Assembly (NCBI GenBank): GCA_021786915.1
Contig: JAJYMP010000087.1
Location: forward strand, 1-5,853
DNA length: 5,853 bases
Reading direction: 5' to 3'
Origin: Chloroflexota bacterium
Lineage (GTDB): Bacteria > Chloroflexota > Limnocylindria > Limnocylindrales > CSP1-4
The notes beneath the pieces were generated by a model. The model ran no database searches. It was not told the DNA's origin and saw nothing but the letters and a program-made list of their open reading frames with translations. The position numbers and the translations under genes are program-made. Below are positions 1-5,103 of this stretch, one piece after another (position 1 is the stretch's first letter; the number at the start of each line of letters is the position of its first letter).

Positions 1-1597
1 CGGCGACCCTGCCGGGGTGACGCACGACGATGCGGTCAGCAACCTCGAAGACCTGACGCATGTTGTGGGTGATGATGAGGACGCCGGTCCCCTGCTTACG
101 CAGTCGATGGACCAGCTCGATGACGTGTGGGGCCTCATTGAGCCCCATCGACGCGGTCGGCTCGTCGAGCAACAGGGTGGAGCAGTTGGTCAGCGTTGCG
201 CGCGCCACAGCAACCGTCTGGCGCTGGCCACCCGACAGCTGGGCAACTGGAACGCCGACGTCCGAGATCGTCCCGATGCCGAGCTCGGCCAACACCTCGA
301 TCGTCCGCTCCTTCATCGAGACGAAGTCGACCCGGCGCAGGGGGCCAACTCCTCGTAGAAGCTCGCGGCCGAGGAACAGGTTCTCAGGTACGTCGAGGTT
401 GTCGGCCAGTGCCAGGTCCTGGTGGATCGTCCTGATCCCCCGGCAAACAGCGTCATTCGGTGACTGGATGACGACGCGCTCGCCGTCGATGTAGAACTCG
501 CCCTCGTCCGGTTCGATGACTCCGGAGATGATCTTGACCAGCGTGCTCTTCCCGGCGCCGTTGTCGCCGACGAGCGCGACGACCTCCCCGTGGTTGACGG
601 TGAGTGATACGTGGTCGAGGGCCTGTACCGAGCCGTACGCCTTGCTGACATTCTCTACACGCAGGGCCTCGGGGCGCACCTCGGCAGGAGGGACTGCCGG
701 CGGAGCCGTCGTCGACACAGGGGGCTCGGGTTCGGGGCGCTGTGGCTGGCGTTCGGCGGGACCGGAATGCGGAGGGGCTGCGGCGGTCAAAGCCGCGGCG
801 ATTCCCATGACCGCGCCGACGATCGCCTCGGGCGTCGTCTCGGACTTGCGGAACATGCCAGCCACCTTGCCGAGGTGTAGGACAACGATCCGATCTGCGA
901 CCTCGAACACCTCGTCGATGTTCTGGGACACGATCACGGTGGCCGCGCCGCGTTCTCGCAGGCGCTTTACGAGGTCCACGACGCGCCGGCACTCGGCAAC
1001 GCCAAGTCCCGTCGTGGGCTCGTCGAGGAGTACGATCGGGTACTCCCGCAACAGCGTTCGCCCGACGACGACGCTCTGCCGCTGCCCGCCCGATAGATGA
1101 CCGACGGCCGTCCGGATGTCCGCGATGGTGCTGATCCCCAACTGGACCAGCACCGACCGCGAGACGTCCCGCATCGACGCAAAGTCGACCCAGCGCAACG
1201 GGCCAAAGCCGCGGGTCAGCTCACGACCCAGAAAGAGATTCTCGACCACGTCAAGATTGTCCGCGAGCGTCTTTTCCTGGTGAACGCAACAGATCCCGAG
1301 ACCCTCTGCCTGCTCCGTTGACGCGATCGTGACCGGCTCGTCGTTGATGAAGACCGTGCCCGCGTCGGCCGCGATCGCGCCGGCGATGATGTTGATGAGC
1401 GTGCTCTTGCCGGCACCGTTGTCGCCGACAAGCGCCACGACCTCGCCGGGCTCAGCCGAGATGCTGACCCCGTCGAGGGCCTGGACGCTCCCGTACCACT
1501 TCGTGATGCCTTCCGCCCGCAGCTGCCCCGCCCCGCCGAGCGTTGCGCTCAGCGGGGGCGGGGCAGCGCGCCGTTCGTCACAGCACCCTGCTTCCAT
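1..1597 (-). CDS. Sugar ABC transporter ATPase with two fused complete nucleotide-binding domains (3' end cut by window edge)
   Basis: This would be the cytoplasmic ATPase that powers sugar import for the adjacent binding protein. I translated the minus strand by hand from 1597 to the left edge: 532 codons, with no stop. NBD1 shows Walker A GDNGAGKST at residues 58-66, Q-loop Gln107, signature LSGGQ 168-172 and Walker B Asp192-Glu193. NBD2 repeats the set: Walker A 344-352, Gln393, LSGGQ 454-458, Asp478-Glu479 and H-loop His511. A Pro/Ala/Glu-rich linker spans about residues 268-308. The domains align without gaps from the YGSVQALD motif to the VDF.SM segment. In the usual two-domain sugar ATPases (RbsA, MglA, XylG) the second Walker A is degenerate; here both are intact and resemble single-domain FrcA-type proteins. 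NBD1 has Gln225 (VIVSQNIDEVF) where the H-loop His is expected. The start is ATG at 1597, 2 nt after the binding-protein stop. An in-frame GTG at 1606-1604, overlapping that stop, is an alternative. The family is certain; the sugar is unknown. Confidence 0.93.
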   Translation of the reverse strand, partial: MEAGCCDERRAAPPPLSATLGGAGQLRAEGITKWYGSVQALDGVSISAEPGEVVALVGDNGAGKSTLINIIAGAIAADAGTVFINDEPVTIASTEQAEGLGICCVHQEKTLADNLDVVENLFLGRELTRGFGPLRWVDFASMRDVSRSVLVQLGISTIADIRTAVGHLSGGQRQSVVVGRTLLREYPIVLLDEPTTGLGVAECRRVVDLVKRLRERGAATVIVSQNIDEVFEVADRIVVLHLGKVAGMFRKSETTPEAIVGAVMGIAAALTAAAPPHSGPAERQPQRPEPEPPVSTTAPPAVPPAEVRPEALRVENVSKAYGSVQALDHVSLTVNHGEVVALVGDNGAGKSTLVKIISGVIEPDEGEFYIDGERVVIQSPNDAVCRGIRTIHQDLALADNLDVPENLFLGRELLRGVGPLRRVDFVSMKERTIEVLAELGIGTISDVGVPVAQLSGGQRQTVAVARATLTNCSTLLLDEPTASMGLNEAPHVIELVHRLRKQGTGVLIITHNMRQVFEVADRIVVRHPGRVA

Positions 1598-1599
1598 CT

Positions 1600-2793
1600 C
1601 TAGCACGGCCCCGTCCCGGCGGGGATGCCCTTGCATAGATCGGCCTTGCTGATCGCGTTGACGTCAAGCAGCTTCTGCATGTTCGTCTTGTCGATGACGA
1701 TCGACGGGATCACGAACATCGGAATGTCTCCCGCGCCGTTGTTCACCTTCGTCGCGAACATGTCTGCCGGCGGCTCCTTGCCGCTCAGAAGGTCAACGAC
1801 GACCTTCGCCGTGGCCTGGGCGAGATCGTCGACGGACCGCCAGACGCTCATGCTCTGAAAGCCCTTGAGGATGAGCTGGTCAGCCGACAGCGTCGCATCG
1901 ATGCCCGTCACCGGGATCTTGCCCGCGAGGCCCTGGGTCTGCAGCGCACCGATTACGCCCTCGGCGGTTGAGTCGTTCGCGGCGAGTACGGCTTGGACAT
2001 TGCCTTGCGTCGACGTCAGGATCGCTTCCATCTCGGCGCGCGCCTTGACCGGCTCCCAGCCGGGCGTGTAAACGTCACCGACCATCTTCCGCGCGCCCGA
2101 GTCGAACAGAGGCTTGAGCACGCTCAGCCATCCGTCCCGCTCGATATGGGCGAACGAATCGGTCGTCGAGCCTGCGATCACGGCGATGGTATCGCCGTCC
2201 TTCGTGTTGTCTCTGACCCATGTGCCGAGGGCGACACCGATCGCAAAGGGATCGTCGCCCATTACGTATTTGACCGGCGCGTTCTGGATCTGCCGGGTGT
2301 AGGCGATGACCGGGACGTTTTTCGCTTGCGCTGCTTCGACGATCTTGGCGGCCTGAACGCCGTCGACGGCGACGACCACGAGGACCCCCGCGCCCTGCGT
2401 GAGGGCGGCTTGGGCCTGCGACAACTGTTGCTGCGGGTCGTTGTTGGCGACGCTCTCGATGACTTCAACATTCGGGGCCAGCTTCTGCATCCAGTTCTTG
2501 AAGAAGGGTGCGTCCTGGCTGGTCCAGCGCGGGGTCGTGTTGTCAGGGAGCAGGAAGGCAACCTTGCCCGTCACGCTCGCCTCGGACGGGGCGGCTGCGG
2601 ACGGGGCGGCTGCGGACGGGGCGGCTGCGGACGGGGCGGCTGCGGACGGAGCCACCGTCGGAGCAGCCGAGCCGGAGCAGGCCGCGAAGAGCGAGCCGAC
2701 GAGCGTGGCCGTCGCCGCGACGATCAGCAGCCTCGAATGACGGCGTAGCCGCCGTGTACCAGGTGCGACCCCTGCTGGGTGAAAACCGTACAT
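1600..2793 (-). CDS. Sugar-binding lipoprotein of an ABC transporter (XylF/RbsB-like periplasmic binding protein)
   Basis: This 397-residue extracytoplasmic receptor should capture a sugar and deliver it to the membrane permease. The start is ATG at 2793 because a strong AGGAGGAGG lies 6 nt upstream; a longer in-frame reading from 2841 would translate through that site. Residues 14-21 are Arg-rich, then a hydrophobic stretch leads to SLFAAC with Cys39 as the likely lipidated residue; Phe at -3 makes the lipobox imperfect. A linker of four PSAAA units covers about residues 49-68. The type I binding-protein fold follows from about residue 75, with family motifs AAND (271-274), QGLAGKIPVTGID (287-299) and a VWRSVDDLAQATA segment. 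The AND.T..G..AL.. QGLAGK..V.G.DA pattern is typical of XylF-like xylose binders, so a pentose or similar monosaccharide is plausible but unproven. Cys387 and Cys397 at the C-terminus could form a disulfide. It lies 80 nt after the transketolase C-subunit gene and just before the ATPase gene. Confidence 0.93.
   Translation of the reverse strand: MYGFHPAGVAPGTRRLRRHSRLLIVAATATLVGSLFAACSGSAAPTVAPSAAAPSAAAPSAAAPSAAAPSEASVTGKVAFLLPDNTTPRWTSQDAPFFKNWMQKLAPNVEVIESVANNDPQQQLSQAQAALTQGAGVLVVVAVDGVQAAKIVEAAQAKNVPVIAYTRQIQNAPVKYVMGDDPFAIGVALGTWVRDNTKDGDTIAVIAGSTTDSFAHIERDGWLSVLKPLFDSGARKMVGDVYTPGWEPVKARAEMEAILTSTQGNVQAVLAANDSTAEGVIGALQTQGLAGKIPVTGIDATLSADQLILKGFQSMSVWRSVDDLAQATAKVVVDLLSGKEPPADMFATKVNNGAGDIPMFVIPSIVIDKTNMQKLLDVNAISKADLCKGIPAGTGPC
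2584..2649. repeat. 15-bp tandem repeat, four perfect copies plus a partial one, inside the binding-protein gene
   Basis: The unit GGACGGGGCGGCTGC repeats exactly at 2584, 2599, 2614 and 2629, followed by a 6-base partial copy at 2644. Because the period is 15 bp, it is in frame and encodes repeated Pro-Ser-Ala-Ala-Ala on the minus strand. This is the flexible linker between the lipid anchor and the sugar-binding domain. Copy number could vary by replication slippage without breaking the reading frame. Confidence 0.95.
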
Positions 2794-2799
2794 GTCGTA

Positions 2800-2808
2800 C
2801 CTCCTCCT
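2800..2808 (-). promoter_or_regulatory. Strong ribosome binding site fixing the binding-protein start
   Basis: The minus strand reads AGGAGGAGG, then six bases (TACGAC), then ATG at 2793-2791. This near-ideal Shine-Dalgarno site rules out the upstream start at 2841. It suggests high translation of the binding protein, as expected for a receptor made in excess over its transporter. The 80-nt gap before it (2794-2873) contains a CACCCGGGTG palindrome but no clear terminator, so I read the gene as part of the same operon. Confidence 0.85.
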
Positions 2809-2873
2809 ACTTCGAGAGGCGGCATGACTCCCGCCTCCCATTGGTCCCTAATGCACCCGGGTGGGTGTGCACG

Positions 2874-3860
2874 CTACGAGCGGGACGCTGCGAGGGGTCT
2901 GACGTCGTCAGAACGGATGCGCGAGGAAAGCCACGAACGGACGTCGGCGGCGACGGTCGTGGCGGAGAGCCGGTACTTCTCGAGCAGGGCCTCGTTCGGC
3001 CCGCTCTCGCCGTAGCAGTCCCGGATCCCGAGACGGCCCACCGGCACCGGGTACTTCTCGGAGAGCAACTCGGCGACGGCCCCGCCGAGTCCGCCAACCG
3101 TCGTCTGCTCCTCGACGACTACGACCAGCCCGGTGGCGCGCGCAGCGCCGATGATGGCGGCTTCGTCGAGTGGCTTAATCGTCGGAACATGGAGCACGCC
3201 GGCATCGATGCCCCACCGGGACAGCAGGTCGGCCGCCTCGACGACCCGCGTCGTCTGTACCCCCGTGGTGACGAGTGAAACGTCGCGGCCTATGCGCACG
3301 CCCACCGCACGCCCAATCCTGAACGAGTACCCGGAGTCGAACAGGACCGGCGAGGCTTCGCGTGTGATCTGGATGTAGATGGGACCGTGTGTCTCGATCA
3401 TGGCCCGGAGGGCCTGTCGAGCCTCGACTTCGTCGGCCGGAGCGAGAACGGTCATGTTCGGCAGGGTTCGCATTAGGGCGACGTCGTTGAACATCTGATG
3501 CGTCTTGCCGGCCCTGCCAGTGAGGAGCCCCGTGTAGCCTCCGGCGATCTTCACGTTCAGGGCCGGCTGGTCGATCAGCACCCGGATGGAGTCGTACGCT
3601 CGCCCGACAACGAAGCAGGCGAACCCAGACACGATCGGGACGAAGCCGACGGTGGCCAGTCCGGCGGCCACCCCGAGCATGTTTTGTTCGGCGATCCCGC
3701 TCTGGATGAACCGCTCGGGTTGGGCGGCATCGAACGCGTCCGCCCCCGATGAACTCGCCACGTCACCGTCGAGGACGACGATCCGAGGATCTTCCTCGGC
3801 GATCCCGGCGAGGGTCTCCCCGAAGACAGCCCTCAGCGCCCGGCCTGGAGCCAGTGCCAT
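2874..3860 (-). CDS. Transketolase, C-terminal subunit (pyrimidine-binding plus C-terminal domains)
   Basis: This 328-residue protein is the second half of a split transketolase. The complete TPP enzyme moves two-carbon ketol units between sugar phosphates in the non-oxidative pentose phosphate pathway. The pyrimidine-binding domain carries GIAEQNM at 55-61, with Glu58 the expected TPP-activating glutamate. Next come AGGYTGLLTGRAGKTHQ (106-122), DVALMR (126-131) and ITREASP (165-171). A transketolase C-terminal domain begins near residue 190 (SLVTTG 195-200; VVVVEEQTTVGGLGGAVAE 246-264). The start is ATG at 3860, with GGAGG 6 nt upstream and one base between it and the stop of the N-subunit gene, which implies translational coupling. 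A longer reading from 3980 only shadows the upstream gene. DXP synthase and the pyruvate dehydrogenase E1 beta subunit share this fold, but size, partner and motifs fit the split transketolase family best. Confidence 0.92.
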   Translation of the reverse strand: MALAPGRALRAVFGETLAGIAEEDPRIVVLDGDVASSSGADAFDAAQPERFIQSGIAEQNMLGVAAGLATVGFVPIVSGFACFVVGRAYDSIRVLIDQPALNVKIAGGYTGLLTGRAGKTHQMFNDVALMRTLPNMTVLAPADEVEARQALRAMIETHGPIYIQITREASPVLFDSGYSFRIGRAVGVRIGRDVSLVTTGVQTTRVVEAADLLSRWGIDAGVLHVPTIKPLDEAAIIGAARATGLVVVVEEQTTVGGLGGAVAELLSEKYPVPVGRLGIRDCYGESGPNEALLEKYRLSATTVAADVRSWLSSRIRSDDVRPLAASRS

Positions 3861-3861
3861 C

Positions 3862-4752
3862 TCATGCCTCCGGGAATTGGAGGTCTTGCCACGTCGCGAG
3901 CTCGGCCAAGGCGGCGGCGAGCTCCTCTTCGGTCGGGACCCGGCTATGCCATCGATAGTTTCCCTCCATGTACGACACACCCTTGCCTTTTACGGTGTGC
4001 GCGATCACTATGGCCGGCTTGCCGCAAGTAGCCTTGGCTGCCTCGAGAGCGTTGATAACACGCGCCATATCGTGGCCGTCCACCTCGCTGACGGACCAGC
4101 CGAAGCTGGTCCAGCGAGCCCTCAACTGCTCGTCGCCATACGGCGCCTTGCGGTCCAGAGAACCCGGGTCGTGCCAGCAGTACTGCTGGAGGTCGTTCTT
4201 GTCGACGATCACGACGAGGTTGTCGAGGCGGTGCCTCGCCGCGACGTCCGCCGCTTCCCACACGATGCCCTCGTTGCACTCCCCGTCGCCCACCATGACG
4301 AACGTCGTGAACGATTGCCGGGCGAGCTTTGCCCCGAGTGCGATGCCGACTCCGGCCGACAGGCCGAGCCCGAGCGATCCCGTGGACATGTCGAGGCCGG
4401 GCAGCGCCGTCATGTCGGGATGGCCCTGGAGGCGCGAGTCGAGTGCGTCGAACGTGCTGAGCTCGGCGACCGGGAAGAACCCTCGCAGGGCGAGCGTCGC
4501 GTAAAGGGCAATGCTGCTGTGGCCCTTCGAGAGGACGAACCGATCGCGGGCGGGCCAGTTGGGCTCGTCCGGTCGGATGTTGAGAACGCGGAAGTACAGC
4601 GCGGTCAGGATGTCGGCGGCCGACAGCGGGCCGCCCAAGTGGCCCGCCTTGGCGTGCGCGACGGCCAAGATGACCTCGCGGCGCACAGTACGGGCCACGG
4701 ATACAAGCTTGTCGATTTCCGCCTGATCCGGGGAGGCCTCGGTGAGGATCAA
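3862..4752 (-). CDS. Transketolase, N-terminal subunit (TPP diphosphate-binding domain)
   Basis: This first half of the split transketolase is 296 residues from the chosen start. It binds the diphosphate and Mg of TPP and pairs with the next gene's product. Visible motifs are GHLGGPLSAADI from residue 37, SKGHSS (75-80), GHPDM (110-114), STGSLGLGLS (123-132), the TPP motif GDGECNEG (155-162) ending in DKND (184-187), and KGKGVSYMEG (255-264) followed by WH (268-269). The start is TTG at 4752, with GGAGAG six bases upstream; it leaves a family-typical 36 residues before GHLGG. A GTG at 4800 also has GGAGAG, but 11 nt away, and would give 312 residues. The open frame continues to 4920 only because the promoter and operator DNA lack stops; the TTG at 4920 is part of the -35 box. 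It is the first gene of the minus-strand operon. Confidence 0.92.
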   Translation of the reverse strand: MILTEASPDQAEIDKLVSVARTVRREVILAVAHAKAGHLGGPLSAADILTALYFRVLNIRPDEPNWPARDRFVLSKGHSSIALYATLALRGFFPVAELSTFDALDSRLQGHPDMTALPGLDMSTGSLGLGLSAGVGIALGAKLARQSFTTFVMVGDGECNEGIVWEAADVAARHRLDNLVVIVDKNDLQQYCWHDPGSLDRKAPYGDEQLRARWTSFGWSVSEVDGHDMARVINALEAAKATCGKPAIVIAHTVKGKGVSYMEGNYRWHSRVPTEEELAAALAELATWQDLQFPEA

Positions 4753-4758
4753 GGATGT

Positions 4759-4764
4759 CTCTCC
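4759..4764 (-). promoter_or_regulatory. Ribosome binding site supporting the TTG start of the transketolase N subunit
   Basis: The minus strand reads GGAGAG, then six bases (ACATCC), then TTG at 4752-4750. The same GGAGAGAC octamer occurs again at 4817-4810, ahead of the GTG at 4800, but with a longer 11-base gap. Spacing and family length favour the TTG. Confidence 0.6.
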
Positions 4765-4846
4765 GCTAGCGATCGTCTCGACGCTGCCGATCCAGGCCAC
4801 GGACGCGACGTCTCTCCAAACACCGCTTGCGTCCCTGAAGACTCGC

Positions 4847-4887
4847 CCGGTAGCGTTATCCGGTAGCGTTACTGATAACGCTACCGG
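4847..4887. promoter_or_regulatory. Cluster of three operator-like repeats, probably for a LacI-family repressor
   Basis: The 12-mer CCGGTAGCGTTA occurs directly at 4847-4858 and 4860-4871, and inverted (TAACGCTACCGG) at 4876-4887. The second and third form a perfect inverted repeat around CTGA. The first extends to CCGGTAGCGTTATC and is an exact 14-base inverted match to 4874-4887. Each unit is an imperfect palindrome centred on CG, as LacI-family operators are; centres lie 13 and 12 bases apart, about one helical turn. The cluster covers the predicted minus-strand transcription start and the -35 area of the plus-strand promoter, so one bound regulator could repress both units. No regulator gene lies in the window. 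The repeats are seen; the family assignment is inference. Confidence 0.8.
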
Positions 4888-4897
4888 GTGGTATACT
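4869..4897 (+). promoter_or_regulatory. Possible divergent promoter for the dehydrogenase gene
   Basis: TATACT at 4892-4897 matches the -10 consensus at five of six bases. The sequence 17 bases upstream, TTACTG (4869-4874), is a poor -35 and lies in the operator cluster. The -10 overlaps the opposite-strand -10 at the GTATAC palindrome, so the two promoters could not be occupied at once. The start would be near 4904, giving a leader of about 200 nt. Confidence 0.45.
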
Positions 4898-4920
4898 AAC
4901 GCCGCAGGGCAGAAAGTCAA
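4893..4920 (-). promoter_or_regulatory. Sigma70-like promoter of the transketolase/ABC transporter operon
   Basis: On the minus strand, TTGACT (4920-4915) matches the -35 consensus at five of six bases. After 16 bases comes TAGTAT (4898-4893), four of six for the -10; AGTATA one base further on gives a 17-base spacer. The start would fall near 4886, inside the operator cluster, leaving a leader of about 130 nt before the TTG start. In a window this GC-rich, an AT-rich hexamer pair at good spacing next to operators is a convincing signal. Confidence 0.7.
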
Positions 4921-5088
4921 CTCCGTCGGGCACTGCCGCCGTACCCCCGACCACGAAGTCCGGCGCTCACCTGGCGGCGAATATCGTCGCGCTCCAGGTG
5001 TGCCCGTTCCCGCCGGATGGCCGCTGGGCGACGGGTGACGTCCGGACAGGCCCTGGAACGCCGGTGATCCGGCCGCAGTATTGGATTC

Positions 5089-5094
5089 GGGAGG
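5089..5094 (+). promoter_or_regulatory. Ribosome binding site for the dehydrogenase gene
   Basis: GGGAGG lies nine bases before the GTG at 5104. An in-frame TGA at 5095-5097 rules out any upstream start, and the next in-frame ATG falls inside the nucleotide-binding motif. The GTG start is therefore well supported. The stretch before this site (4898-5088) holds no gene I can support. Confidence 0.8.
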
Positions 5095-5103
5095 TGAGCT
5101 CCG

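Noticed and set aside
453..992. A 179-codon minus-strand frame within the ATPase region
   Set aside because: It is an Arg-rich off-frame shadow. The true ATPase frame on the same strand is open throughout and carries all the expected motifs.
2584..2649. Short tandem repeats considered as a CRISPR array
   Set aside because: Units are 15 bp with no spacers and encode an in-frame protein linker.
1993..2748. A 251-codon plus-strand frame with a GGCGRG repeat tail
   Set aside because: It is antisense to the binding-protein gene; the glycine-rich repeat is just the 15-bp DNA repeat read on the wrong strand.
2794..2841. Longer N-terminus for the binding protein starting at 2841
   Set aside because: It would translate through the AGGAGGAGG ribosome binding site and put 16 unrelated residues ahead of a normal lipoprotein signal.
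2852..2870. CACCCGGGTG palindrome and nearby GC-rich inverted segment between the transketolase C subunit and the binding protein
   Set aside because: The arms pair only with a bulge or as a loopless palindrome, and no U-tract follows, so I do not call a terminator or attenuator.
3586..4866. A 426-codon open frame on the plus strand opposite the transketolase genes
   Set aside because: It overlaps two unmistakable transketolase genes on the other strand, has no family motifs, and its composition is what high-GC antisense frames give.
4753..4920. Longer N-terminus for the transketolase N subunit starting at TTG 4920
   Set aside because: That TTG is part of the -35 box, and the added residues would be encoded by promoter and operator DNA.
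5042..5072. CCGGA ... TCCGG inverted pair in the dehydrogenase leader, considered as a riboswitch or attenuator
   Set aside because: It is a five-base stem with a long loop in GC-rich sequence; no known riboswitch consensus is recognisable.
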